DNA from: Candidatus Saganbacteria bacterium
GTDB taxonomy: Bacteria; Margulisbacteria; WOR-1; O2-12-FULL-45-9; XYB2-FULL-48-7
DNA length: 40,459 nucleotides
Direction: 5' to 3'
Assembly: GCA_016939335.1 (NCBI GenBank)
Contig: JAFGHC010000015.1
Coordinates: 1 to 40,459, forward strand
The notes under the pieces are model-generated. The model was not told the origin of the DNA and searched no databases. It saw nothing but the letters and a program-made list of their open reading frames with translations. Both the position numbers and the translations under genes were made by a program. Below, piece after piece: positions 25,166-33,290 of this stretch; the first letter of the stretch is position 1; each line of letters begins with the position of its first letter.

Positions 25166-26131
25166 ATGGAAAGTAACGAATACGTCATCTCCCCCGAGCA
25201 GAAAGGCCGGCGGTTGGATATCTTCCTTTCGCTGACCGCTAAGCTTGACCTCTCCCGCTCGCAGATCAAGAAGCTGATCGAAGAGAGCGATATCACGGTC
25301 AACGGCCGGCCGGCGGAGCCGAGTTATAAGGTAAAGACCGACGACAGGATCAGGGTCGCCGTCCCGCCGCCAAAGGAAGCGACCGTTAAGCCGCAGGAGA
25401 TCCGGCTCGACATCGTTTACGAGGATGACGACATCATCGTCGTCAACAAACCGCGCGGCATGGTCACCCACCCGGCCCCCGGCAATCACAGCGGCACCCT
25501 GGTCAACGCCCTGCTCTCTCACTGCGGCCACCTGGCCTCGCTCGGCGCGCCGCTGCGGCCGGGGATCGTCCACCGGCTCGACAAAGACACTTCGGGGCTG
25601 ATCGTCGCCGCCAAAACCGACGCCGCCTACCGCTCGCTGGTCAAACAGCTGAAGGAGCGGACGGCCGAGAAAACTTACGTCGCGCTGGTCCACGGAGTCA
25701 TCAAGCAAGATGAGGGGGCCATCGAAGCGCCGATCGGGCGGCACCCGGTCAACCGGCAGAAAATGGCCGTGCTGGGAAATCCGAATATCGAAATTAGAAA
25801 TTCGAAAGAATCGGGGCAAAATTCGAAAAAGGGGAAAGAAGCATTAACGACATACAAAGTATTAAAGAGATTTGAGAAATACACGCTAATGGAAGTGAAG
25901 ATCAAGACCGGCAGAACGCACCAGATCCGCGTACACTTTAATCATCTGGGCCATCCTCTAGTCGGCGACCCGACGTACGGGGGGCAAAAGGACGAGTTCG
26001 GGGTGAAGGGGCAGCTGCTGCACGCGGAGAAGCTGAAGTTCGTCCACCCGGTCACGGGCAAAGCGCTGGAATTCGAGGCCGGGTTGCCGGCCGAGTTCAA
26101 GAAAGTGCTTCAGGGTATAGGGGACTTTTAA
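25166..26131 (+). CDS. rluD: Ribosomal large-subunit pseudouridine synthase, RluD type
   Basis: The 321-residue enzyme makes pseudouridines in 23S rRNA. It has an N-terminal S4 domain (about 12-75: RRLDIFLSLTAKLDLSRSQIKKLIEE), the catalytic HRLDKDTSGLIVAAK motif with the essential Asp, and the C-terminal RTHQIRVHFNHLGHPLVGDPTYG. A heptamer-type insertion (about residues 204-225: NPNIEIRNSKESGQ) lies in a variable loop. The exact target position (1911/1915/1917 in E. coli RluD) is inferred from the family. It overlaps the convergent hypothetical gene by 4 bp. Confidence 0.94.
   Translation: MESNEYVISPEQKGRRLDIFLSLTAKLDLSRSQIKKLIEESDITVNGRPAEPSYKVKTDDRIRVAVPPPKEATVKPQEIRLDIVYEDDDIIVVNKPRGMVTHPAPGNHSGTLVNALLSHCGHLASLGAPLRPGIVHRLDKDTSGLIVAAKTDAAYRSLVKQLKERTAEKTYVALVHGVIKQDEGAIEAPIGRHPVNRQKMAVLGNPNIEIRNSKESGQNSKKGKEALTTYKVLKRFEKYTLMEVKIKTGRTHQIRVHFNHLGHPLVGDPTYGGQKDEFGVKGQLLHAEKLKFVHPVTGKALEFEAGLPAEFKKVLQGIGDF
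25776..25840. repeat. Heptamer array inside rluD
   Basis: AATCCGA, ATATCGA, AATTAGA, AATTCGA and related units form an AT-rich island in frame, of the same family as 18408-18465 and 20146-20238 in ileS. Confidence 0.85.
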
Positions 26132-26694
26132 TCAAGTATGCCGTTCCAAACAGTTATCTCGGTTTTCCAAATGTCCAACTTTAACTTTAAGAAGCATTTC
26201 TCATAGTTGGCCGCTGTTCCCGACACAAACAGCACCCTTTGCAGCGCATAAGCATATAGTTCGACCGCAGATTCGACCGGCTTACCCAACAGATACTCAC
26301 TGATAGAATGCCGTCTTTGGCTAACTTTGAAAGGATTGATACCTTCCCCTTCTAAAACTAGTTTCTGCAAAGGAGGGCCGCCGATCTCCACCGATTTTTC
26401 CGGCGGAAGAAATTTCTCTAAGGCAATTATATGTTCAGCAAAAGAGAACGCTCCCGGATGCAGCAGGAAGCCGGCCCTCATGGTATTGGGCGCCTGGGCG
26501 ACCAGATGGGCCAGCTTCCAGGAGAAGTCCGATGTCTTAGATAAGTCTATTCGACTCTCCCTCTCACGACTTTTGACATCGAGCATATAAAAGTTTTCCG
26601 GCTTGAGCACTTTGCCCTTGAAAGATGCCCCCTCATTTGCCCTTGATTTATATAATCGTATCTTCGCTCCAGCTAAAATCGCCGATAATCCCAT
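26128..26694 (-). CDS. Hypothetical protein, 188 residues
   Basis: I do not recognise this protein. AAGGAG 8 nt before ATG 26694 supports the start. It has no signal peptide or clear membrane span. Its first half is basic with short strands (FKGKVLKPENFYMLDVKSRE), the second half looks helical (VESAVELYAYALQRVLFVSG). Codon use is distinctly more AT-rich than in the housekeeping genes around it, which may mean recent acquisition. It overlaps the rluD end by 4 bp on the opposite strand. Confidence 0.7.
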   Translation of the reverse strand: MGLSAILAGAKIRLYKSRANEGASFKGKVLKPENFYMLDVKSRERESRIDLSKTSDFSWKLAHLVAQAPNTMRAGFLLHPGAFSFAEHIIALEKFLPPEKSVEIGGPPLQKLVLEGEGINPFKVSQRRHSISEYLLGKPVESAVELYAYALQRVLFVSGTAANYEKCFLKLKLDIWKTEITVWNGILD

Positions 26695-26785
26695 TTTGCT
26701 CTTCTCCTTTGCGCTCTTGCCTCTCGGGCCAGCGCGTTATCTTCAACATGTATATATCGTCAAATCCCAGCCGTAATTTCACTTT

Positions 26786-26889
26786 ATTACAACCCGAATT
26801 TCCGAATTATGGCCCGAATACTCTAATCGCACTCTAATTCGAGAAATATTCGGGGATTAGAGCCAACATTCGGGTATTCGGGTTGTAAT
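26786..26889. repeat. MITE-like inverted-repeat element, copy 1
   Basis: A 104-bp element has perfect 14-bp terminal inverted repeats (ATTACAACCCGAAT and its complement) and an inner CTCTAAT/ATTAGAG stem. The central 60 bp (about 26806-26865) are identical to the copy at 29271-29372. Its right end touches the stop codon of the small membrane protein gene at 26889. No open frame is inside. It could be a non-autonomous mobile element or a structured RNA/ssDNA element. The rest of 26695-26888 holds nothing else I recognise. Confidence 0.93.
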
Positions 26890-27158
26890 CAAAGTACCGC
26901 GTAGCCCGCCACGATCCCCAGCGTCACGGGGACCCCGACGAGCACCGCGATGTCGTTGAAGCTGACGCCGAGGTGGAAATAGCTGACGCCGATGAAAAGG
27001 GCCAGCAAGCAGATCGCCGAGAGCGTCAGTCCGTTAATGATCAAATGAAAGAGATTATTTTCCGGTTGAAGCGCGGGGCCGGTGTCGGTTTTGCGTTTGG
27101 GCGGCTGGGGCTGCTCCAGGGGCTGGATTATTCTGACTACGACGTCACGGCTGTTCAT
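26889..27158 (-). CDS. Hypothetical small membrane protein
   Basis: The 89-residue product has a polar, proline-rich N-terminus (IIQPLEQPQPPKRKTD) and two hydrophobic spans (about 41-62 and 67-88), ending in the membrane with AGYAVL. It would be a two-span inner-membrane protein with a cytoplasmic tail. A GAGGG site lies about 6 nt upstream of the ATG. No family is recognised. Its stop codon includes the last base of the inverted-repeat element. Confidence 0.6.
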   Translation of the reverse strand: MNSRDVVVRIIQPLEQPQPPKRKTDTGPALQPENNLFHLIINGLTLSAICLLALFIGVSYFHLGVSFNDIAVLVGVPVTLGIVAGYAVL

Positions 27159-27215
27159 ATTTAACCCTCAAATGTATATCGCCCGTTCCCGGCAGAAATT
27201 TCAATTTTTTTGGGA

Positions 27216-27390
27216 AAACAAAAGGCGGGGCAAAGGCAAGGAAAGGCTGAAAAGGCAGAAAAGAGAAAAAGGGCGGGAAAGAGAGAAAGGGCGGAAATGA
27301 CAGAGAGGGCGCCTTTTTACTGCCTTTTGCCTCGCCCTTTGTCTTGCCCTCTGTCCCCCCCTCACGTGCCTTTTGTTCCGCCCTTTGTCT
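27216..27390. repeat. Large inverted word repeat (GGGCAAAGG / CCTTTGCCC family)
   Basis: The left half (about 27216-27309) is almost pure purine with words like GGCAAAGG and GGGCGGGAAAG; the right half (about 27310-27390) is the pyrimidine-rich complement (GCCTTTTG, GCCCTTTGTC). It fills the gap between speB and the small membrane gene. It can form a long imperfect hairpin. Confidence 0.8.
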
Positions 27391-27394
27391 CCCC

Positions 27395-28174
27395 TTATTC
27401 CGTAATAAAACCCATCAGCTTGTAAATAAGCTTGGCGGCGGTGAAGTCGGAAACGGTCTCGCCTTTGCGCGGAGCAAGCTCAACCACATCGAAGCCGACG
27501 ATCTTTTTTGCCGCGCAGACGGCCTTTAAAATATCGAGCACCTCGTACCAGAACAGGCCGCCCGGCTCCGGCGTGCCGGTGGCCGGTATCACCGCCGGGT
27601 CGAAAACGTCGACGTCGATCGTGATGTAGACGTCCCGGGACAGCTGGCGGACGATCTTCTCGGTCTCCGCCAGCTTGGGCGCGAAATGCATCTTGCCGAG
27701 CTGCCCCGTTTTCTTCGCCCACTCCCATTCTTCGACCGACAAACTGCGGATCCCAACCTGAACGGCCGGACAAATTTCCAGCACGCGCCGCAGCGCGCAG
27801 GCGTGGCTGTTCTTTTTGTCCTGATAAGAATTTCGCAAGTCGGCGTGGGCGTCAAGCTGGAGGACCGATAAACGTTTGAACTTGCGAATGAAAGGGCCGA
27901 CGGCAACGGGCGTGAGCGAATGCTCGCCTCCGAGGATAACGGGGATTTTTCCTTCTTCGATCAAACCCGCGACCCGTGAAGCAAGTTTAGCGAGCGGGAC
28001 CGGCCGGCCGATCTCCAGCGAACCGGCCGGGACCATCACGCGCTCCCGTTCCTCGTCAAAATTCTCGACGTAAGGCAAGGCTTTGATGATCGCCGCCGGG
28101 CCTTTTTTTGTGCCGCGCCCGTAGCTGGCGGTGGCCTCGTGGGGGCAGGGAACGATAACAAAACTCGCGGGCAC
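27395..28174 (-). CDS. speB: Agmatinase (arginase/ureohydrolase family)
   Basis: The 259-residue product has all metal-binding motifs of the family: GGEHS, LDAHADLR and TIDVDVFDP, which bind two Mn ions. The family includes arginase, agmatinase and formiminoglutamase. The closeness to speD (5 nt) points to agmatinase, which would make putrescine from agmatine. It is somewhat short (usual 280-310), with a trimmed N-terminus. The spermidine synthase gene expected alongside is not in the window. Confidence 0.88.
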   Translation of the reverse strand: MPASFVIVPCPHEATASYGRGTKKGPAAIIKALPYVENFDEERERVMVPAGSLEIGRPVPLAKLASRVAGLIEEGKIPVILGGEHSLTPVAVGPFIRKFKRLSVLQLDAHADLRNSYQDKKNSHACALRRVLEICPAVQVGIRSLSVEEWEWAKKTGQLGKMHFAPKLAETEKIVRQLSRDVYITIDVDVFDPAVIPATGTPEPGGLFWYEVLDILKAVCAAKKIVGFDVVELAPRKGETVSDFTAAKLIYKLMGFITE

Positions 28175-28179
28175 GAAAA

Positions 28180-28644
28180 CTAGTGATAGATGCGGGGGCG
28201 CTCGGTGATCCCCCGGCGCTCACGGTTGACCAGCTCGGCCGCCCGGCGGATGTTCTTGGGAAATTCGACGCCGCGGCTGAGCAGGACCACTTCGTGGTGG
28301 GTGGCTCCAAAGACGTCAAGCAGCTGCTGGCGGGCGTAATCGGTGTCAAAGTCCTTGCAGGAAAAGATGTCGACGAAAGCGTGCTGCTTGTCGGGGAAAG
28401 TATGGATCGAGATGTGCGACTCGGCGATCAGCACGACACCGGAGACCCCCCAGTCCTCCGCGACCTTGCCGGTGTACTTGAAGACGTACGGCGGCATGAT
28501 CTTGGTCATGCCGATCCGCGCGGGAAAAGTGTCGAGGACGGAAAAGATCAGGTCCATGTCGGCCAGTTTTTCCTTGGGGCAGCCGTAACAATCGAGCATC
28601 AGGTGCGGGCCGAAACCGTATTTAACTTCCGTTGCCGTTTTCAC
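28180..28644 (-). CDS. speD: S-adenosylmethionine decarboxylase proenzyme (class 1B type)
   Basis: The proenzyme cuts itself to form a pyruvoyl group and then decarboxylates S-adenosylmethionine, giving the aminopropyl donor for spermidine. The 154-residue product has the cleavage motif LIAESHISIHTFPD, with Ser76 the future pyruvoyl, His81 and Cys96 at the spacing of the Thermotoga enzyme. It begins with GTG at 28644; the promoter leaves no room for another start. It is co-transcribed with speB. Confidence 0.95.
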   Translation of the reverse strand: MKTATEVKYGFGPHLMLDCYGCPKEKLADMDLIFSVLDTFPARIGMTKIMPPYVFKYTGKVAEDWGVSGVVLIAESHISIHTFPDKQHAFVDIFSCKDFDTDYARQQLLDVFGATHHEVVLLSRGVEFPKNIRRAAELVNRERRGITERPRIYH

Positions 28645-28651
28645 GCTTATG

Positions 28652-28701
28652 ATTCTAAATTATCCTGGCAAATTGTCAAGCCGCTGTTTTGCGACTATAA
28701 T
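28652..28701. promoter_or_regulatory. Divergent promoters of speD and thpR sharing a -35 region
   Basis: For thpR (plus strand), TTGTCA (28673-28678) and TATAAT (28696-28701) are 17 bp apart. For speD (minus strand), TTGACA (28674-28679 on plus) and TAGAAT (28652-28657) are 16 bp apart. The two -35 boxes overlap by five bases on opposite strands, so RNA polymerase can occupy only one at a time. The speD -10 box ends 7 nt before its GTG. Confidence 0.8.
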
Positions 28702-28721
28702 AGGGCCGTGCTTTTCGCTCT

Positions 28722-29252
28722 ATGAACAAGCTGCGCGTTTTTATCGCCCTGCCCGCTTCGCCGCCGCTGCAGCGGCTGATCGGCGCCTGGCAAGCCGGTT
28801 CGCGGCTGCCAATCCGCTGGCTGGCGCCGGCCGGCTGCCACGTCACGCTCGTCCCGCCGCGTTATGCCGGCGAGGCCGGGCTTGCCGCGCTGGCGGCGCT
28901 CGGCAATTCGCTGCGCGGTGAGATCAAACCTTTTACGCTTCACTTCGATATGATAACTTTTGGTCCCGACCGGAAGCGGCCTCGCCTTGTCTGGGCCGCC
29001 GGAGAGCGCGCGCCCGAACTGGAAAAACTTCAAGGGCTGCTGGCGGCCGGCCTGGGGGAACCCGGCACGCGCGACTTCCTCCCTCACCTGACGCTCGGCC
29101 GCTTCCGGCCCGAAGATTTCCGCCGCCTGCCGGTCAAGGAATTGGACCAGCCGATCGACTGGCTGGAACCGGTCACCGCTTTTTCGCTTTTCCGTTCGGA
29201 TCTCTCGGCCCAAGGAGCGCGCTACACGGTTTTGAAGAACTTTGAGTTGTAA
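28722..29252 (+). CDS. thpR: RNA 2',3'-cyclic phosphodiesterase (2H family)
   Basis: The 176-residue product has the two HxTx motifs of the 2H phosphoesterase fold: HVTL (about residue 41) and HLTLGRF (about 125). Family members, once called 2'-5' RNA ligase (LigT), open 2',3'-cyclic phosphates in RNA; the cell role is unclear. Length is normal. It is encoded alone, divergent from speD and upstream of the second inverted-repeat element. Confidence 0.9.
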   Translation: MNKLRVFIALPASPPLQRLIGAWQAGSRLPIRWLAPAGCHVTLVPPRYAGEAGLAALAALGNSLRGEIKPFTLHFDMITFGPDRKRPRLVWAAGERAPELEKLQGLLAAGLGEPGTRDFLPHLTLGRFRPEDFRRLPVKELDQPIDWLEPVTAFSLFRSDLSAQGARYTVLKNFEL

Positions 29253-29270
29253 GCCATAATTCAAGCAAAA

Positions 29271-29372
29271 TTACAACCCGAATGCCCTAATTATGGCCCG
29301 AATACTCTAATCGCACTCTAATTCGAGAAATATTCGGGGATTAGAGCCCTCATTCGGGCATTAGGGTTGTAA
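29271..29372. repeat. MITE-like inverted-repeat element, copy 2
   Basis: A 102-bp element with 9-bp outer inverted repeats (TTACAACCC and complement) shares a 60-bp identical core with 26786-26889, in the same orientation. The ends differ from copy 1 in units such as CCCGAAT versus CCCTAAT. The right terminus, GGGTTGTAA, contains the TTGTAA that fits the -35 box of rpsA. Confidence 0.93.
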
Positions 29373-29395
29373 GAGGGTAAATTTCATGTTATCAT
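29367..29395 (+). promoter_or_regulatory. Promoter of rpsA-pyrF-queF, -35 provided by a repeat
   Basis: TTGTAA (29367-29372) and TATCAT (29390-29395, with TGT extension) are 17 bp apart. The -35 box is the end of the inverted-repeat element. The -10 ends 7 nt before ATG 29403, so the message should be leaderless. Confidence 0.65.
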
Positions 29396-29402
29396 AGACG
29401 CT

Positions 29403-30857
29403 ATGGCAGAGGAACTTAAAGGGACTTTTATCGATAAAGGCAAGGGCGGGGCCGAGTTTTCCGAAGTCGAAGAACTGATCAGGCAAACCCTGGCCGAGAG
29501 CAAGGAGTTCACTGCCAAGCCGGCGGCCGAAAGCAAGAAGGAAGAATTCCGGGCCACGGCGCTCCCCGCCGCGCCCAAGGCACCTGAGAAAGCGGCGCCG
29601 GCCAAGAGCGCCGCCGCCGCACCGGCCGCGCCGGCCGCACCGGCGGCTTCCGGCTATGAAGCCACCTTCAAGGAATACAAGGCCGGCGATATCGTCAAGG
29701 GCAAGGTCATCAAGGTCGATCCTTCCGGCGTCCTGGTCGATATCAACTATAAGGCCGACGGGCTGATCCTGCCGGAAGAGCTCTCCGACCGCAGCTTCAG
29801 CTCGCCCGAAGAGCTCGTCAAGATCGGCGACGTGATCAGCGTCCAGATCGAGAACATCGAGAACAAAGAGGGTTACGTCGTCCTCTCCAAGAAGAACGCC
29901 GACTACGAGCGGAAATGGAAATTCGCCATGGAAGCCTATCACCATAAGACCTTGCTCGAAGGCAAGGTCCTCCAGGCGCTCAAGGGCGGCCTGGTCGTCG
30001 ATTGCGACGGCATCCGGGGCTTCGTCCCCGCTTCGCAGGTCAGCAAGAGCGCCGAGGAAGCGCTCGATGTTTTCGTCGGCCGGCTCATCCCCCTCAAGGT
30101 GATCGAGGTCAACCGGCGCCAGGGGAAGATCGTTCTCTCGAACCGGCTGGCCGCCGGCGAAAAAGAGCGGAACGAGAACGACAAACTGCTGAATGAGCTC
30201 GAGGTCGGCCAGATCCGCCGCGGTAAGGTCAAGAACCTCAAGCCGTTCGGCGCCTTCGTCGACCTGGGCGGGATCGAAGGGCTGATCCATCTCTCCGAAC
30301 TTTCCTGGAAGCGGGTCAAGCACCCCTCCGAACTGCTCAAGTCGGGCGACGAGATCGACGTCTTCGTCCTTGGCGTCGACCGGGTCAATAAGAAAGTTTC
30401 GCTCGGCCTGAAAGAGCTGCAGCCAGATCCCTGGGCCAACGCGGCCGATTTTTATCGGCCCAAGCAGGTGGTCAAGGCCAAGATCCTCCGCTTCGCCAAG
30501 TTTGGCGCCTTTGCCGAGCTGGAACACGGGCTGGAAGGGCTGATCCACATTTCCGAGCTCTCGCTCCACCCGGTCCAGCAGCCGGGCGACGCGGTCAAGA
30601 TCGGCGACGTCGTCGACGTCAAGGTTCTGCGCGTCCTGCCCGAGGAGCAACGGATCGGCCTCTCGATCCGCGAAGTGCTGCTCGACAAAGAGCGCAAGGC
30701 GGCCCCGCCGAAAGAAGCGAAGGAAACTGCCCCGCCGCCCGCCGAGGAAAAAAAAGTCACCATCGGCGACCTGCTCGCCGAAAAAGAGCGGGCCAAGGCC
30801 GAGAAAGAAGCGGAAGCGGCCGAGCTGGCCGCCGAGGAACCCGAAGAAGTTACATGA
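29403..30857 (+). CDS. rpsA: Ribosomal protein S1 (four S1 domains)
   Basis: The 484-residue product has an unusual N-terminal 90 residues rich in Ala, Lys and Glu, then four S1 RNA-binding domains at about 96-165, 180-245, 258-335 and 348-425, and a charged Lys/Glu/Ala tail. S1 unfolds mRNA leaders on the 30S subunit. Four domains instead of the six of E. coli are common outside Proteobacteria. If many messages here are leaderless, S1 may matter less for their start. Overlaps pyrF by 4 bp (ATGA). Confidence 0.92.
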   Translation: MAEELKGTFIDKGKGGAEFSEVEELIRQTLAESKEFTAKPAAESKKEEFRATALPAAPKAPEKAAPAKSAAAAPAAPAAPAASGYEATFKEYKAGDIVKGKVIKVDPSGVLVDINYKADGLILPEELSDRSFSSPEELVKIGDVISVQIENIENKEGYVVLSKKNADYERKWKFAMEAYHHKTLLEGKVLQALKGGLVVDCDGIRGFVPASQVSKSAEEALDVFVGRLIPLKVIEVNRRQGKIVLSNRLAAGEKERNENDKLLNELEVGQIRRGKVKNLKPFGAFVDLGGIEGLIHLSELSWKRVKHPSELLKSGDEIDVFVLGVDRVNKKVSLGLKELQPDPWANAADFYRPKQVVKAKILRFAKFGAFAELEHGLEGLIHISELSLHPVQQPGDAVKIGDVVDVKVLRVLPEEQRIGLSIREVLLDKERKAAPPKEAKETAPPPAEEKKVTIGDLLAEKERAKAEKEAEAAELAAEEPEEVT

Positions 30858-31633
30858 AATTCGCCGCGCAGCTCGGCCGGGCTGTCGAAAAGAATAACAG
30901 CCTGCTTTGCGTCGGGCTCGACGTCGACCTGAGCCGCCTCCCCCGGCGGTTCCTGGCCGAGAGCGACCCGATCTTCCTCTTCAACAAATACGTCATTGAC
31001 GCGACCAAAGATTTCGTCTGCGCTTATAAGCCGAACAGCGCTTTCTACGAAATGTACGGCATTTACGGCCTGGCCTCGCTGATCAAAACGATCGATTACC
31101 TCCGCGAAACGGCCGGCGTGCCGGTCATTCTCGACGCGAAACGGGGCGACGTCGGCCATTCATCGGAGGCGTACGCCAAGGCGGCATTCGAAACGCTCAA
31201 GGCCGACGCGGTCACGGTCAACCCCTACCTGGGGCACGATTCGGTCCAGCCGTTCCTTGATTACCAGGAAAAAGGGGTTTTTGTCCTTTGCCTGACCAGC
31301 AACGCGGGCAATAAAGATTTCCAGGCGCCCGGCTGCGGCGAACCGCTCTACCTCACCGTCGCCCGCCACGTCAAGGAATGGAACCACTGGGGCAACTGCG
31401 GGCTGGTGGTCGGCGCCACCCGGCCGGAAGAGCTGAAAGCGGTGGTCAAGATCGCCGGCGAGATGCCGCTGCTGATCCCGGGCATCGGCGCGCAGGGAGG
31501 CGACCTGAAAAAATCGGTGAAATACGGCGGGAGAAGGGCGATCATCAACGCTTCGCGCAGCGTCCTCTACGCCAAAGAGCCCGCCGCCGAAGCGAAAAAA
31601 CTGCGGGACGAGATCAATCAATGGCGAAGCTAA
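30854..31633 (+). CDS. pyrF: Orotidine 5'-phosphate decarboxylase (type 2)
   Basis: PyrF makes UMP, the last step of de novo pyrimidine synthesis. The 259-residue product has the catalytic DAKRGDVGHSS, an N-terminal SLLCVGLDVDLSRLP, NPYLGHDSVQPF and the phosphate loop PGIGAQGGDLKKSV. It belongs to the longer type 2 form, of about 260-270 residues. It is translationally coupled to rpsA and overlaps queF by 13 bp. Confidence 0.95.
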   Translation: MKFAAQLGRAVEKNNSLLCVGLDVDLSRLPRRFLAESDPIFLFNKYVIDATKDFVCAYKPNSAFYEMYGIYGLASLIKTIDYLRETAGVPVILDAKRGDVGHSSEAYAKAAFETLKADAVTVNPYLGHDSVQPFLDYQEKGVFVLCLTSNAGNKDFQAPGCGEPLYLTVARHVKEWNHWGNCGLVVGATRPEELKAVVKIAGEMPLLIPGIGAQGGDLKKSVKYGGRRAIINASRSVLYAKEPAAEAKKLRDEINQWRS

Positions 31634-31998
31634 CAAATTCAAAAGTCAAAAGTCAAAAGTCAAAAGTTGAGGTGGTTAAGAATATAAATTCCGACCGGGA
31701 TTATACGGTCAACATTGAGTTTCCGGAGTTTACCTGCGTTTGCCCTAGGACCGGGTTGCCCGACTTTGCAACCATAAAGATCGAATATATCCCCGATAAG
31801 TTGATAGTTGAATTGAAATCACTGAAGCTGTATTTCGTTTCCTTCCGCAACATCGGGACCTTCCATGAAGACGTGGTTAATAAAATCTTGGATGACCTGG
31901 CCGCCGCTTGTCAGCCGAGGCAAATGAAGATCGTCGGCGAGTTCAGCGTGCGCGGCGGGATCAAGACGACTGTGTCGGCTTCATACCCTAACCCCTGA
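31621..31998 (+). CDS. queF: NADPH-dependent 7-cyano-7-deazaguanine reductase
   Basis: QueF reduces preQ0 to preQ1 in queuosine synthesis. From ATG 31621 (inside pyrF) the product is 125 residues: FTCVCPRTGLPDFATI holds the catalytic Cys41 and Asp48, and VELKSLKLYFVSFRN with FHEDVVNKI is the substrate region (Glu64, His82). It is the short single-domain form. The first 16 residues include SKVKSQKSKV, encoded by a heptamer repeat; an alternative start after it is not obvious. The other queuosine genes are not here. Confidence 0.94.
   Translation: MAKLTNSKVKSQKSKVEVVKNINSDRDYTVNIEFPEFTCVCPRTGLPDFATIKIEYIPDKLIVELKSLKLYFVSFRNIGTFHEDVVNKILDDLAAACQPRQMKIVGEFSVRGGIKTTVSASYPNP
31641..31668. repeat. 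Four-unit heptamer array inside queF
   Basis: AAAAGTC occurs three times and AAAAGTT once in exact register, extending the N-terminus of QueF. Confidence 0.92.
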
Positions 31999-31999
31999 T

Positions 32000-32539
32000 C
32001 TAATATGTGGAATCAGCCTGCTGGAGTATTTTCAGCTCGATCGGGTCTTTTTCCATGACCGGTTCGACTCGCGGGTCATGCTTTTTAATGATAGAAAGGA
32101 ATTCCCCGGAAACGCCGAGCCGGGCCAGCATCTCCGCGCCGACCGCTCCGTGGTGCTTGTGGATATAGAACCGGCGCAGTAGTTGACGCGTCCTTCCCTG
32201 TTCAGCCAGCCAGTCATAAAGACCCGGCAGAAAATATCTTAAGATGACCAAAAAAGACTTCGACAGGACCGAGTTCCGCTCCGCGACCTTGCCGATATCG
32301 TGGAGCAGGCCGAGTTTCACGAGTTTCTGCGGGTCAAGCTCGGGATTATAGAGCGCCAGATCGAGCATCTTCCTGGCCACGACCGCCGCGTGTTTCTTCT
32401 CAAAGCCGGGCAATTGATTGAAGAGCGCCAGCTCCTCTCCCCGCAGATAACGGCGGGCGAACGCCTCATCGGCTTTCTCGTAACGGGCGAACATGCCGAA
32501 GTAGAATTGTTTCAGCCGGTAATTAAGATTATTAAGCAT
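32000..32539 (-). CDS. HD-domain phosphohydrolase-like protein
   Basis: The 179-residue product has a single HD domain: HAAVVARKMLDLAL, then LLHDIGKVAERNS with the metal-binding HD pair, HKHHGAVGAEML and a late HDPR. HD proteins of this size often hydrolyse nucleotides or nucleotide second messengers; the substrate is unknown. Its start overlaps the end of trpA by 8 bp, so it shares the trpBA transcript, a link I cannot explain. It ends 1 nt from the convergent queF stop. Confidence 0.82.
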   Translation of the reverse strand: MLNNLNYRLKQFYFGMFARYEKADEAFARRYLRGEELALFNQLPGFEKKHAAVVARKMLDLALYNPELDPQKLVKLGLLHDIGKVAERNSVLSKSFLVILRYFLPGLYDWLAEQGRTRQLLRRFYIHKHHGAVGAEMLARLGVSGEFLSIIKKHDPRVEPVMEKDPIELKILQQADSTY

Positions 32540-33290
32540 CGAGCGCTTGGCGAAGCGCGGCGGCCAGCCTGACGGCGGGACCGGTCTTTTTCTTCGCGAT
32601 CAGGTCAACCAGCGCCGAACCGACGATTACTCCGTCGGCGACCTTGGCCAGGGCGGCGGCCTGCGCCGGGGTCGAAATGCCGAACCCGACGGCGACCGGC
32701 AATTTAGTATGTTTCCTGATCCTGGCGACCAGGGAAGACAGGTCGCCGCCCAGCGTTTCCCGCTGGCCGGTGATCCCCGCCACCGAGATCAAATAAATGA
32801 ACCCCGAGGCCTGCCCGACCGACCGTTTGATCCGCTCCTCCGTGCTCGTCGGGGCGACAAAAGCGATCCTCTCGACCCGCGACCCGCGACCCGTGACCAG
32901 TGACTCTTCCGGCGGCAGGTCAGGTATCACCACCCCGTCCACCCCGAACTTTTCGCAGTCCTGATAAAACTTCTCCTCTCCGTATTTCACGATCAGGTTG
33001 TAGGCCGGCATGAAGCAGATCGGAACGGCGCTCGTCTTCCTGACCCTGGCCACCAGCTTGAAAACCGCGGCCAGCGAAACGTTCTTTTTCAGCGCGCGCT
33101 GGTGCGACGCCTGGATGACCGGCCCGTCGGCCAGCGGGTCGGAGAACGGGATGCCGAGCTCAATGATATCCGCCCCCGCCTGTTCCAGTTCATAGACAAG
33201 TTTTTCGGTGGCCGGGAGCGACGGGTCGCCGGCGGTGATATAGGTGATCAAGGTTTTTCTCCGCTTAAAGGTTTTTGATAGATTCGACAT
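32532..33290 (-). CDS. trpA: Tryptophan synthase alpha chain
   Basis: TrpA splits indole-3-glycerol phosphate and passes indole to TrpB. The 252-residue product has the catalytic Glu/Asp segments [17 protein letters not shown] and [14 protein letters not shown] and the phosphate site VGFGIST. It overlaps trpB by 26 bp, supporting balanced translation. A heptamer array adds [10 protein letters not shown] in the loop after the second catalytic Asp. Confidence 0.96.
   Translation of the reverse strand: MSNLSKTFKRRKTLITYITAGDPSLPATEKLVYELEQAGADIIELGIPFSDPLADGPVIQASHQRALKKNVSLAAVFKLVARVRKTSAVPICFMPAYNLIVKYGEEKFYQDCEKFGVDGVVIPDLPPEESLVTGRGSRVERIAFVAPTSTEERIKRSVGQASGFIYLISVAGITGQRETLGGDLSSLVARIRKHTKLPVAVGFGISTPAQAAALAKVADGVIVGSALVDLIAKKKTGPAVRLAAALRQALDA
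32871..32906. repeat. Heptamer array inside trpA
   Basis: Read on the minus strand, GAGTCAC, TGGTCAC, GGGTCGC and GGGTCGC units encode VTGRGSRVE. Same family as two arrays in ileS and one in leuS. Confidence 0.88.

Noticed and set aside
29361-30650. 429-codon open frame opposite rpsA
   Set aside because: Shadow of the S1 repeats; periodicity mirrors the S1 domains.
31378-31620. Longer frame upstream of queF
   Set aside because: It is an alternative frame of pyrF; QueF homology begins after ATG 31621.
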